Part shown: piece after piece, positions 43,563 through 51,385 of the stretch
Layout: each line of letters starts with the position of its first letter
Position numbering within the stretch: position 1 is the first letter of the stretch
From: Anaerosalibacter massiliensis
Lineage (GTDB): Bacteria > Bacillota > Clostridia > Tissierellales > Sporanaerobacteraceae
Direction: 5' to 3'
Assembly: GCA_000751555.1 (NCBI GenBank)
Contig: CCEZ01000075.1
Location: forward strand, 62,001 to 126,000
DNA length: 64,000 nt
The notes under the pieces: model-generated
Seen by the model: the letters and a program-made list of their open reading frames with translations, nothing else
Database searches by the model: none
What the model was told of the DNA's origin: nothing
Translations under genes and position numbers: made by a program

Positions 43563-44882
43563 TTATGGTAAATTTGGAAATAGTGAAAACAATATTATAG
43601 CTACAACAGAGCCTACTATTGGCGTAATAACTGTTAACCAGAAAACAGGCTTATATGCATCTTTATGGCTTTCATTACATAAACCATTTGTTACAGTTAC
43701 AATATAGCCATTGTGAGGCAATGAATCTAACGCTGAAGAAGAAATACTCATAGTTCTATGCAAAGCAGCTGCTACTGCACCTTTTGCTATATACACAGGA
43801 CCTAAAAGAGGTGCAGCTATTCCTAATCCACCAGATGCAGAACCACATATACCAGCAATTACAGTAGTACCTAATGCAGCACTAGCATAATAAGGACCTG
43901 GCATGTTCACCATAGCATCTACAATAACAGGGAAAGCTAATGTTTTTTGGACAACAGCACCAAAACCTACTACTGCACAAGTGTTTGCAATTGATGAAAC
44001 AGATGTTATACAAGCTTCTCCTAAATTGTGTACAATCTTTGAATTGTCTTGATATTTATTAAGTAGAATTATAACTAGAATAGACCCGAAGAACACTCCT
44101 GCTTCTAATGGCAATAGTGGTTCTCCATTAACTTTTATATTAATCATAAGTATAGTTAAGATTAGTGGTAGAAGGGCTAATAGTCCATTTGGATATTCTT
44201 CATTATCTTTAAAATCATCTAATGGTTTTGCAACAAAGGTTTCTCCATTTTGCTGTGCTTTATTAACCATTTTTATTAGTACAATACAACCAACTACAAG
44301 GATAACAGCAGAGCTAATAAATCCCACTACAGTTCCAGCCATTAGATCTGTTCCTAAAGCAGCTGCAGGAACAGCGTTTTGAATCTGAGGTGCTCCTGGT
44401 GCTATCATAGCAAAGGTAGAACAGCCAAATGTCAAAGCAGCTGGAATAAATCTTCTTGGATAATTTGATTCTTTAAAAACCTCTAAAGCTATTGGGAATA
44501 CTGCAAAACTTGCAACAAATACACTTACTCCACCATAGGAGATAATACCGCAAGCTAATGGAATAGAGATAATTGCCATTTTTGTACCAAATTTATCAAC
44601 TATCATCTTAGCAATAGCCTTTGCTCCATTTGTTACTTCCATGGCTTTTCCCATGATTGTACCTGTTAAAAAAATCAAGAAATTATTCTGGAAAAAGGTT
44701 ACAAATCCTGCCATATAGTCTTCTTTTAATGCTTCATATAAATTGATCTTTCCTGTTAGGGCAACAATAGCAGAACATAAAATGGCTACTACGAAAATAT
44801 TAGTACCTCTCATAATAAGGATTGTCATTAAAGCTAAGGCAGCTATAATTCCTATCATACTGATTAACACAGAAACATTCAT
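43563..44882 (-). CDS. GntP family permease
   Basis: 439-residue polytopic membrane protein of the gluconate:H+ symporter (GntP) family. Characteristic segments are GGVSVFVASFAVFPIALEVF near 115-134, PRRFIPAALTFGCSTFAMIAPGAPQIQN near 141-168 (read in two blocks), and CGSASGGLGIAAPLLG near 355-370. Family members carry gluconate, but several carry 3-hydroxybutyrate or other hydroxy acids. Given the CoA transferase and acyl-CoA dehydrogenase downstream, a short-chain hydroxy- or unsaturated acid is more likely than a sugar acid. It is the first gene of the operon, about 200 bp after a sigma-54 promoter. Confidence 0.82.
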   Translation of the reverse strand: MNVSVLISMIGIIAALALMTILIMRGTNIFVVAILCSAIVALTGKINLYEALKEDYMAGFVTFFQNNFLIFLTGTIMGKAMEVTNGAKAIAKMIVDKFGTKMAIISIPLACGIISYGGVSVFVASFAVFPIALEVFKESNYPRRFIPAALTFGCSTFAMIAPGAPQIQNAVPAAALGTDLMAGTVVGFISSAVILVVGCIVLIKMVNKAQQNGETFVAKPLDDFKDNEEYPNGLLALLPLILTILMINIKVNGEPLLPLEAGVFFGSILVIILLNKYQDNSKIVHNLGEACITSVSSIANTCAVVGFGAVVQKTLAFPVIVDAMVNMPGPYYASAALGTTVIAGICGSASGGLGIAAPLLGPVYIAKGAVAAALHRTMSISSSALDSLPHNGYIVTVTNGLCNESHKDAYKPVFWLTVITPIVGSVVAIILFSLFPNLP

Positions 44883-45097
44883 CTAAATCCCACCTATCCT
44901 TAATTTGTATTTTTTTAAACGTAATATATTTAACTTTATCAACCATTAAAGTATAGAAAAATCTATAACTTTGAAATTGTTTAAGTACAAGTTTTTGTTT
45001 ACACCTTTGATATAAAGGTATAAGGAGCAAAAAATACATTATAGTCTTGGCCAAGACGAATGGTTATTTTATTAACAATCAACAACATTACTATTTT

Positions 45098-45113
45098 GCA
45101 CAAACTGTGCCAA
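45098..45113 (-). promoter_or_regulatory. Sigma-54 (-24/-12) promoter of the GntP-CoA transferase-acyl-CoA dehydrogenase operon
   Basis: Read on the minus strand: TTGGCAC, AGTTT, GTGC followed by A. The -24 half is perfect, GG and GC are ten bases apart, and only the first T of TTGC is changed. The predicted start site is near 45086. The neighbouring PAS/AAA activator at 46450 is the obvious partner. Confidence 0.8.
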
Positions 45114-45431
45114 GGAGGTTAACTATGATAAAAAAATATCTATTTTTATGATAAAATACTACAAATTATAAGGATTTTTTAAAAAACAAAAATTGTATTA
45201 TGAAGAAATATGAATTTTTCATTAAAAAAGTGTATAATTTTTAATAAACTGTAGATAAATATATACAATACACACATAAATCTTCTATATTTAAGAAAAT
45301 TAAATACTTTCAATTTTTTAAAAAAGAGATAAATTGCAGAAATCAAAAAAACTGTATAAAAAATGCTACACTATTATTTCACAAAGTTTTGAGATAAAAA
45401 AGCAATAGAATATGTTAAAATTTTACTAAAT

Positions 45432-45466
45432 AAAAAACAGGCTAATAAATTATTAACCTGTTTTTT
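45432..45466 (-). terminator. Terminator after the crotonase gene
   Basis: AAAAAACAGG (45432-45441) and CCTGTTTTTT (45457-45466) frame an additional inner TAATAA/TTATTA stem. On the minus strand the hairpin ends in a T run just after the crotonase stop. Confidence 0.8.
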
Positions 45467-45473
45467 TATTATT

Positions 45474-46256
45474 TTATTTATTTTTAAACTTTGGCTCTCT
45501 TTTTTCGAGGAATGCAGTCATTCCTTCATCTTTATCTTCAGTTGCAAAACAAAGTGCAGCCAAATCCTTTTCTAGTTCAAGTCCTGTATATAGATCTGTT
45601 TCAATTCCTCTATCTATTGCTAATTTAGAATATTTTATGGCTAATGGAGCTTTAGATATGATTGTTCCCATCATTTTTAATGATTCTTCTAGTAATTTAT
45701 CTTGTGGAACAACTAAATTAACTAATCCTATGGATTTAGCTTCATCAGCTTTTATGAATTTTCCAGTGTAGATAAGTTCTTTTGAAATACCTTTACCTAC
45801 GAGTCTAGTTAATCTTTGGGTACCTCCAAAGCATGGAATAACACCTAGATTTACTTCTGGTTGGCCAAAGACAGCTTTTTCAGAAGCAATTCTAATATCA
45901 CAAGCCATGGAAAGTTCACATCCACCACCAAGAGCATATCCATTTACAGCAGCAATAACTGGTATATTAAGTGACTCTAACCTATTAAAGACGTTTTGAG
46001 CAAAATGGGCATAATTTCTGCCTTCTTCAGATTTGTAAGGTTCCATTTGCTCTATGTCGGCTCCTGCAACAAAAGCCTTACTTTCTCCACCAGTAACAAT
46101 CATACCAAGGATCTCATTATTTGACTCCACATAAGATATAGCTGAATCTAATTCTTTTAATGTATCATTATTTAAAGCATTGAGAACTTCAGGTCTGTTA
46201 AAAGAAAGGATTAAAATATTATCTTTTTCTTCTAAAATTAAATTTTTAAATTCCAT
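45474..46256 (-). CDS. Enoyl-CoA hydratase/isomerase (crotonase)
   Basis: 260 residues, typical crotonase. The oxyanion-hole motif is AFVAGADIEQM near 60, the first catalytic Glu is in GGGCELSMACDIRIASE near 108 and the second in FGQPEVNLGVIPCFGGTQRL near 130-150. Both Glu are present, so it should be an active hydratase (3-hydroxybutyryl-CoA dehydratase activity likely). It gives the (S)-hydroxyacyl-CoA, opposite in stereochemistry to the MaoC product of the neighbouring operon. The gene is monocistronic with its own sigma-54-like promoter (46304-46319) and terminator, and faces away from the activator gene at 46450. Confidence 0.9.
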   Translation of the reverse strand: MEFKNLILEEKDNILILSFNRPEVLNALNNDTLKELDSAISYVESNNEILGMIVTGGESKAFVAGADIEQMEPYKSEEGRNYAHFAQNVFNRLESLNIPVIAAVNGYALGGGCELSMACDIRIASEKAVFGQPEVNLGVIPCFGGTQRLTRLVGKGISKELIYTGKFIKADEAKSIGLVNLVVPQDKLLEESLKMMGTIISKAPLAIKYSKLAIDRGIETDLYTGLELEKDLAALCFATEDKDEGMTAFLEKREPKFKNK

Positions 46257-46303
46257 AAAAACTCCTCCTTATATTAAAATCAAATTCTATTGTTAAATAA
46301 TAA

Positions 46304-46319
46304 GCAAAATATATTCCAA
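46304..46319 (-). promoter_or_regulatory. Sigma-54-like promoter of the crotonase gene
   Basis: Minus strand: TTGGAAT, ATATT, TTGC, with GG and GC ten bases apart. The -24 half departs from GGCAC to GGAAT. It lies about 50 bp before the crotonase ATG, in the 193-bp gap shared with the sigma-54 activator gene. Confidence 0.65.
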
Positions 46320-46449
46320 GATTTTATAGTACAATTAAAATTAATATTTTTTGAATTTTGACAAAAATATTATGGTAAATTATAATTTAAGGTATAAGTC
46401 TAATAAATATGATGTTTGGAGCCTTATAAAATCTATAAGGAGGTAAAGT

Positions 46450-47871
46450 ATGGAAAGTAAAATGTATGAAGACTATGAAAATTATAAACTTCTCTTTGAT
46501 GAAATATTGGATATGACGGAAGACGGCTTTGTTGTTACAGATATAGATGGAACTATATTGGAAATGAATAAATCTTATTGTGATTTCCTTGGAACAACCA
46601 AAGAAGAGGCTATTGGCAAACATATAGGAAAATTCATTAAAAATACAAAGATGCCAGAAATTGCAGCCACAGGGAAGAAAGAAGTGGATGTAATCCATGA
46701 ATTTGCAAATAAGGAAAAGATCCAAGGGGATGATTTTCTATTAGTAACTAGAGCACCAGTTAAGAGAAATGGAAAAGTAATTGCTGCAGTTGCACAAGTA
46801 AAATTTAGATTCCATACTATTAAACTAGCAGAAAAATTAAGGGTACAGGATCAAGAGCTAAAATATTATAGAGATGAACTTAGAAGATTAGGAGAAGATA
46901 AATTTTCAGATGATAAAATAATAGGAAATAGTAAAGAATTCGAAAAAACAAAAAGATTAGCTGAAAAAGCTTCGAATAATAATTTACCTGTACTAATAAC
47001 TGGTGAAACAGGAACAGGAAAGGAAGTATTTGCTAACTATATACATTATGCATCTGATAGAAAAGACAAGCCTCTTATAAGTATAAATTGTGCTGCTATT
47101 CCAGAAGAACTTTTAGAATCTGAACTTTTTGGCTATGAAGAAGGAGCTTTTACAGGAGCTAAAAAAGGAGGAAAAAAGGGAAAATTCCAATTAGCTAATG
47201 GTGGAACTATATTTTTAGATGAAATAGGAGATATGCCAATGCATATGCAAGCTAAACTCTTAAGAGTTCTTCAAGAAAATGAAGTTGAAAGAATTGGTGG
47301 TTACAAACCTACACCTATAGATGTAAGGGTTATATCTGCAACAAATCAAGATTTAAAAAAACTTGTAGAGAAGAAAAAATTTAGAGAAGATTTATATTAT
47401 AGACTTAATGTAATAAATGTTCATATACCTCCTCTAAGGCAAAGACCTGAAGATATAGAGCTTTTCGTTAATAAATTTTTAGATGAATTAAATAGAAAAT
47501 ATAAGACAAATACAAGTATTAGTCCAAAAGCTATGGAGCTTTTAAAAAATCATACTTGGCCTGGAAATGTAAGAGAATTGAAAAATGTAGTAGAAAGTGC
47601 CTATGCTCTAGGAGATAATGAAATGGTAGGTATAAAACAATTGTCATCAGATATTATAACTTCAGGTAAAAAACTTTCAAGTGGTTTTAAAGGAAATGAT
47701 TTAGATCTCATTATAAATGAATTTGAAAAAGAAATCATACTAGATTACTTAGTCAAAAATGATTATAATGTTTCTAAAACAGCAAATGAACTAGGAATTC
47801 ATAGAACTACATTATATAATAAATTTAAAAAATTAAATATAAAAATATCTAAAGATATAAAAATAGAATAA
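46450..47871 (+). CDS. Sigma-54 dependent activator with PAS domain
   Basis: 473 residues. A PAS domain occupies about 12-125 (DMTEDGFVVTDIDGTILEMN, FLGTTKEEAIGKHIGKFI) and is followed by a short coiled linker. The AAA+ domain (about 150-390) has Walker A TGETGTGKEVFANYIH, the intact sigma-54 contact loop EGAFTGAKKGG, Walker B GGTIFLDEIGDMP and LYYRLNVINVHIPPLRQRPEDIE in two blocks. The C-terminal Fis-type helix-turn-helix is NVSKTANELGIHRTTLYNKFKKL. Start ATG with AAGGAGG. It is divergent from the crotonase gene and close to the acyl-CoA operon, both with -24/-12 promoters, so it is the likely activator of short-chain acid metabolism, sensing a metabolite or redox state through PAS. Confidence 0.9.
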   Translation: MESKMYEDYENYKLLFDEILDMTEDGFVVTDIDGTILEMNKSYCDFLGTTKEEAIGKHIGKFIKNTKMPEIAATGKKEVDVIHEFANKEKIQGDDFLLVTRAPVKRNGKVIAAVAQVKFRFHTIKLAEKLRVQDQELKYYRDELRRLGEDKFSDDKIIGNSKEFEKTKRLAEKASNNNLPVLITGETGTGKEVFANYIHYASDRKDKPLISINCAAIPEELLESELFGYEEGAFTGAKKGGKKGKFQLANGGTIFLDEIGDMPMHMQAKLLRVLQENEVERIGGYKPTPIDVRVISATNQDLKKLVEKKKFREDLYYRLNVINVHIPPLRQRPEDIELFVNKFLDELNRKYKTNTSISPKAMELLKNHTWPGNVRELKNVVESAYALGDNEMVGIKQLSSDIITSGKKLSSGFKGNDLDLIINEFEKEIILDYLVKNDYNVSKTANELGIHRTTLYNKFKKLNIKISKDIKIE

Positions 47872-47875
47872 TGTG

Positions 47876-47906
47876 CCACTGGGGAATTTTGTTTGGAACA
47901 TTTGGC
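47876..47906 (+). repeat. Short dispersed element, copy A (HWGILFGTF-type tail)
   Basis: A segment directly after the activator gene translates as HWGILFGTFG. Similar segments at 60573-60605 (HRDILFGTF, stop) and 63065-63097 (HWGVLFDTF, stop) share TTTTGTTTG and ACATTT in the same reading phase. They look like the 3' tails of one mobile-element gene left behind in intergenic DNA; the element is not identified. Confidence 0.45.
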
Positions 47907-47913
47907 ATATTTT

Positions 47914-47960
47914 AAAAATCAGGAAAGGAGCTTTTATTAGCTTTTTTTCTGATTTTTTTA
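47914..47960 (+). terminator. Terminator after the PAS activator gene
   Basis: AAAAATCAG (47914-47922) pairs with CTGATTTTT (47949-47957), enclosing a weaker AGCT-type inner stem, and a T run follows. Confidence 0.75.
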
Positions 47961-47968
47961 TAGACATA

Positions 47969-47997
47969 TTGACAATGGAAAGATATGTTGATAGTAT
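47969..47997 (+). promoter_or_regulatory. Sigma-A promoter of the DeoR-aldolase-kinase operon
   Basis: TTGACA (47969-47974), 17-bp spacer, TAGTAT (47992-47997). The DeoR-type site at 48016-48032 lies just after the predicted start. Confidence 0.75.
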
Positions 47998-48015
47998 TTA
48001 CATAAAAGGACAGAA

Positions 48016-48032
48016 GATAACAACATATAACA
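48016..48032 (+). promoter_or_regulatory. Candidate DeoR operator, copy 1
   Basis: GATAACAACATATAACA. It matches 14 of 17 positions with GATAACAAAACACAACA at 50886-50902. The direct AACA-rich repeats are typical of DeoR-family (LacR/FruR-like) sites. Confidence 0.55.
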
Positions 48033-48077
48033 GATAAATATATAGCGAAGAATAGAAGTAGTTAGAGAGGTGATATT

Positions 48078-48830
48078 TTGTTAAAAGCCGAAAGACTTGA
48101 CAAGATACTAGAAATGTTCAACGAAAATAATGTTATTAAGATATCTGAAATAAGCAAATTACTTGATGTAAGTGAAATGACTGTAAGAAGAGACTTGAAG
48201 ATATTAGAAGAACGTGGACATGTGATTTGTATTCATGGTGGAGCTAAAAAGAAAGAATTCAATATGTTTAGAGAACTATCTCATAATGAGAAAAAGTATA
48301 TAATGGTTGAAGAAAAGAAACATATTGCAGAAATGGCTGCTAGTTTAATAGAAGAAAATGATATTGTATTTATTGGTCCAGGTACTACTAACGAATTTAT
48401 ATATGATTATCTCAATGTTTCTTATGCAAAGATAATTACAAATTCTATATCAATCTTTTCAAAATTTGCTAATGACAACCGTTTTGAGTTAATTCTTGTT
48501 GGGGGGAGAATACGTTCCAGAACAGGTGCATTTGTTGGGAGTTTTGCTAATGAAATGTTATCAAGGATAAAGGTAAAGCTAGCTTTTGTAGGAACAAATG
48601 GAATTTCTGAGAATTATCTTACTAACTCTAATGAGGAAGAAGGAGTATGCCAAAAGATTATTTTAAATAATGCTAATGAAAGATATATTTTATGTGACAA
48701 TAGTAAGTTTAACAAAGAGGATTTTTATAGATTTTATAAATTAGAAGATGTAACAGCTATAATTACAGATGATAAGATTAATCCTAGCATTAAGAAAAAG
48801 TATGAACAATATGTTAAGATAATTAATTGA
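48078..48830 (+). CDS. DeoR family transcriptional regulator (LacR-like)
   Basis: 250 residues. The N-terminal helix-turn-helix is IKISEISKLLDVSEMTVRRDLKIL near 19-42 followed by the wing RGHVICIHGGAKK. The C-terminal sugar-phosphate-binding domain shows DIVFIGPGTTNEFIYDYL near 95 and KLAFVGTNGISE near 170. The start is TTG at 48078 behind AGAGAGGTGAT. It heads the tagatose pathway genes, and matching operator candidates lie before it and before lacA. The effector is probably a phosphorylated sugar such as tagatose 6-phosphate, as for LacR of lactic acid bacteria; that is inference from context. Confidence 0.88.
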   Translation: MLKAERLDKILEMFNENNVIKISEISKLLDVSEMTVRRDLKILEERGHVICIHGGAKKKEFNMFRELSHNEKKYIMVEEKKHIAEMAASLIEENDIVFIGPGTTNEFIYDYLNVSYAKIITNSISIFSKFANDNRFELILVGGRIRSRTGAFVGSFANEMLSRIKVKLAFVGTNGISENYLTNSNEEEGVCQKIILNNANERYILCDNSKFNKEDFYRFYKLEDVTAIITDDKINPSIKKKYEQYVKIIN

Positions 48831-48846
48831 AAAAAGGGGGAAAAAA

Positions 48847-49701
48847 ATGGATATTGTATCAACAAAAGAAATGCTTTTAGATGCAAAAAAGAATAGCTAT
48901 GCTATTCCAGCTTTTAATATTCACAATTTAGAAACTATGCAAGCTGTATTAGAAGGTGCATGGGAAATGAAATCACCAATAATTATAGCAACTACTCCAG
49001 GAACTGTTAATTATGCAGGATTAGATTTTTTAGTTGGTATGGCAAAAGCAGGGGCTAAAAATTTTAATATTCCTATTGCAATTCATCTAGATCATTGTAG
49101 TGATGTGGATTTTATAAAGAAATGTATTTTAGCAGGCTATAAATCTGTAATGATAGATGCTTCCTTAAAGGACTATGAAGAAAATATTAGATTGACAAGA
49201 GAGATAGTAAATTTTGCCCAAAAGTATGGTGCAACTGTAGAATCAGAGTTAGGAGTAGTTGGTGGTCAAGAAGATGAAAGAAAAGTAGATGAAAAAGATG
49301 TACTATATACTGATCCTAATGTAGCTCTAGATTTTATAGAAAAAACAGAAATTGATTCTTTGGCAATAGCTATAGGAACAGCTCATGGAGTATATAAATT
49401 AGAGCCAAAACTTGACATAGATAGATTAGAAGAAATACGTAATAAAGTTTATGTTCCATTGGTTCTTCATGGTGCATCAGGGGTTCCAGAAAAAAGTGTA
49501 ATAGAAGCTATAGAACATGGAATTTGCAAAATAAATATTAGTACTGAGTTAAAGATGGCTTTTATTAAAAATATTAGAAAATATTTATCAGAAAATCCAT
49601 CTGCAAATGATCCACGAAATTATCTAACACCTGGTAAAGAAGCTATTAAAAAAGTTGTAATAGATAAGATTAAAATTTGTGGGTGTGAAAACAGGGCATA
49701 A
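48847..49701 (+). CDS. gatY: Class II tagatose-1,6-bisphosphate aldolase (GatY/KbaY type)
   Basis: 284 residues, the length of GatY/KbaY. The start (MDIVSTKEMLLDAKKNSYAI) leads into PAFNIHNLETMQAV. IAIHLDHCSDVDFIKKC near 76-92 holds the zinc His and catalytic Asp. ESELGVVGGQEDE near 132, AIGTAHGVYK near 178 and PLVLHGASGVP near 205 bring the other zinc His residues. The C-terminal NPSANDPRNYLTPG is close to GatY. It splits tagatose 1,6-bisphosphate to dihydroxyacetone phosphate and glyceraldehyde 3-phosphate. Class II aldolase beside LacA/LacB is unusual, because classical lac operons use the class I enzyme LacD. A fructose-bisphosphate aldolase role is less likely. Confidence 0.88.
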   Translation: MDIVSTKEMLLDAKKNSYAIPAFNIHNLETMQAVLEGAWEMKSPIIIATTPGTVNYAGLDFLVGMAKAGAKNFNIPIAIHLDHCSDVDFIKKCILAGYKSVMIDASLKDYEENIRLTREIVNFAQKYGATVESELGVVGGQEDERKVDEKDVLYTDPNVALDFIEKTEIDSLAIAIGTAHGVYKLEPKLDIDRLEEIRNKVYVPLVLHGASGVPEKSVIEAIEHGICKINISTELKMAFIKNIRKYLSENPSANDPRNYLTPGKEAIKKVVIDKIKICGCENRA

Positions 49702-49717
49702 TTTGGAGGTGTATTAT

Positions 49718-50650
49718 TTGATATTAACTATAACATTAAATCCTTCTATAGATAGAAGGTATTATGTTAAGGGATTTAAAAAGGACAAAGTTTTTAGAGC
49801 AGAGAATGTTCAGTATACTCCTGGCGGCAAGGGATTAAATGTAACTAGAGTAATTAAGACATTTAGTGATTCTCTAATAGCTACTGGTTTTATAGGTGGC
49901 AAAAGTGGTTCTTTCATAGAGGAAAAATTAGATGAGCTAAATATTAATCACAATTTTCTTTCTGTTAATGGGGAAACAAGAAGTTGCTTGGCTATTCACT
50001 CAGATGATGGAAGTCAAACTGAAATACTAGAAAAGGGGCCAGTTATATCTAACGAAGAAATATCAAATTTTAATCATTTATATAATGAACTAATAAGGGA
50101 AAGTGAAATAATTTGTGCTTCAGGAAGTTTACCTCAGGGGTTGCCACTAGAAACATATAAAGATCTGATATCTGTAGCTAAGTCTCAAAATAAAAAGTTT
50201 ATACTTGATACCAGTGGAGATGCTTTGAAATTAGGCATGGAAGCTTCACCTTTTTTAATTAAGCCAAATAAAGATGAATTAGAGAAGCTTGTAGGACATG
50301 TTATAACTTCTAATGATGAGATAGTTAAAGCTGCAAAGTGTTTATTAGAAAATGACATTGAAATAGTCGTTGTTTCCCTTGGTAGAGAAGGTGCAATAGT
50401 TTTTAATAAAGGCTATGCCTATAAAATAAATGTACCAAGTGTGAAAACTGTAAATTCTGTAGGCTCTGGAGACTCTATGATTGCAGGATTCGCTATTTCA
50501 TTAATGGAAGGATATGATTTTGAATATATGTTGAAAGTAGCAGCAGCTTGTGGTGCAGCTAATGCCATGGAGGAAGAAACAGGTAAGGTAAATATAAATA
50601 ATGTTAGAAATATTATTAATGGAATAAATATTACAAAATTGAAAATATAA
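49718..50650 (+). CDS. Tagatose-6-phosphate/1-phosphofructokinase family kinase
   Basis: About 310 residues of the PfkB family, LacC/FruK group. The N-terminus is MILTITLNPSIDRRYYV after a TTG start at 49718, selected by TTGGAGGT (49703-49710); the open frame extends upstream to 49679 but has no ribosome site there. Motifs are TPGGKGLNVTRVI near 36-48 and the C-terminal VNSVGSGDSMIAGFAI near 245-260 with the catalytic Asp. Beside LacAB and GatY it should phosphorylate tagatose 6-phosphate to the 1,6-bisphosphate. A 1-phosphofructokinase activity is also possible, as the two are not separable by motif. Confidence 0.85.
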   Translation: MILTITLNPSIDRRYYVKGFKKDKVFRAENVQYTPGGKGLNVTRVIKTFSDSLIATGFIGGKSGSFIEEKLDELNINHNFLSVNGETRSCLAIHSDDGSQTEILEKGPVISNEEISNFNHLYNELIRESEIICASGSLPQGLPLETYKDLISVAKSQNKKFILDTSGDALKLGMEASPFLIKPNKDELEKLVGHVITSNDEIVKAAKCLLENDIEIVVVSLGREGAIVFNKGYAYKINVPSVKTVNSVGSGDSMIAGFAISLMEGYDFEYMLKVAAACGAANAMEEETGKVNINNVRNIINGINITKLKI

Positions 50651-50671
50651 TATTATCTTCTAAAAGAATCA

Positions 50672-50745
50672 AAATATATCGTCTATGTTTTTTAACTTTA
50701 TACAAATTAGATATGAAGTTAAGAGATATAGGCGATATATTTTTT
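50672..50745 (+). terminator. Branched hairpin/terminator after the kinase gene
   Basis: AATATATCG at about 50673-50681 pairs with CGATATATT (50733-50741) and an inner TTAACTT pairs with AAGTTAA. The structure ends in a run of six T. It separates the kinase from the promoter of the lacA operon. Confidence 0.65.
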
Positions 50746-50848
50746 GTATAATTTCATTATATAACAAAATCAAAAATAATAATACATTGATGAAGGGCTT
50801 AAAATTAGCCGGTAAAGAATAAATTATGAGTGATATATCAAAAACATG

Positions 50849-50877
50849 TTGACAAATAGTGAGCATATTGATATTAT
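50849..50877 (+). promoter_or_regulatory. Sigma-A promoter of the lacAB-PTS operon
   Basis: A perfect TTGACA (50849-50854), 17-bp spacer, TATTAT (50872-50877). A DeoR-type site follows at 50886-50902, over the predicted start. Confidence 0.78.
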
Positions 50878-50885
50878 TAACATAA

Positions 50886-50902
50886 GATAACAAAACACAA
50901 CA
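50886..50902 (+). promoter_or_regulatory. Candidate DeoR operator, copy 2
   Basis: GATAACAAAACACAACA, with 14 of 17 positions shared with the site before the DeoR gene. It sits in the same position relative to a TTGACA-type promoter. Confidence 0.55.
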
Positions 50903-50945
50903 ATATATATCAATATAAAATAGTTTTATAGAGGAGTGGATTTAC

Positions 50946-51374
50946 TTGAAAGTTATTATTGGTTCTGATGTTAAAGGTTTTAAGTTAAAAGAACATTTGA
51001 TAAAATTTCTGAACTCAAAAGATTATAAAGTTGTAGATGTGTCGCCAGACCCTAATCTAAACTTTGTTGAGTCAGCTAAATTAGTAAGCGAGGAAGTTTT
51101 AAAAGAAGAAGATAACTTCGGGATTGTAATTGATGAATATGGTGCAGGTTCTTTTATGGTTGCTAATAAAATAAAGGGTATTATTTGTGCAGAAGTATCT
51201 GATGAACATTCTGCTCATATGACAAAAGAACATAATAATACTAAAATTATTTCTCTAGGCTCTGGCATAATTGGGAAAACACTTGCAGAAAACATAGTTA
51301 TGAACTTCTTAAATAATGAGTATAGTGGTGGAAGACATCAAATAAGAATAGATATGTTAAATAGATTGGCATAG
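50946..51374 (+). CDS. lacA: Galactose-6-phosphate isomerase subunit LacA
   Basis: 142 residues, the exact size of LacA. Strong family patterns are [19 protein letters not shown] near 4-22, [20 protein letters not shown] near 57-76, [17 protein letters not shown] near 84-100 and [13 protein letters not shown] near the C-terminus. With LacB it forms the enzyme that isomerises galactose 6-phosphate to tagatose 6-phosphate. Start TTG at 50946 with GAGGAGTGG upstream. It is the first gene of an operon with LacB and a galactitol-type PTS, which suggests that this PTS delivers galactose 6-phosphate. Confidence 0.93.
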   Translation: MKVIIGSDVKGFKLKEHLIKFLNSKDYKVVDVSPDPNLNFVESAKLVSEEVLKEEDNFGIVIDEYGAGSFMVANKIKGIICAEVSDEHSAHMTKEHNNTKIISLGSGIIGKTLAENIVMNFLNNEYSGGRHQIRIDMLNRLA

Positions 51375-51385
51375 GAGTGATGAAT

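Larger units (their letters stand above)
44883..45473. other. 591-bp regulatory region of the acyl-CoA operon
   Basis: No gene was found here. For the minus-strand operon it contains a sigma-54 promoter (45098-45113) and a leader of about 200 bases. The leader holds two palindromes: GTCTTGGCCAAGAC at 45044-45057 and ACCTTT-GATAT-AAAGGT at 45003-45019. Beyond the promoter lie about 300 bp of very AT-rich DNA (45121-45430), a suitable place for activator binding and bending, though no clear repeated site was seen. The crotonase terminator is at 45432-45466. Confidence 0.65.

Noticed and set aside
44800-45054. 84-codon minus-strand frame upstream of the GntP permease gene
   Set aside because: It overlaps the start of the permease gene in another frame, has no ribosome site and lies in the operon leader with palindromes.
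46387-46725. 112-codon minus-strand frame opposite the PAS activator
   Set aside because: It lies antisense to the conserved PAS domain and shows no family features.
50669-50893. 74-codon minus-strand frame between the kinase and lacA
   Set aside because: It covers a terminator structure and the lacA promoter and DeoR site; AT-rich chance frame.
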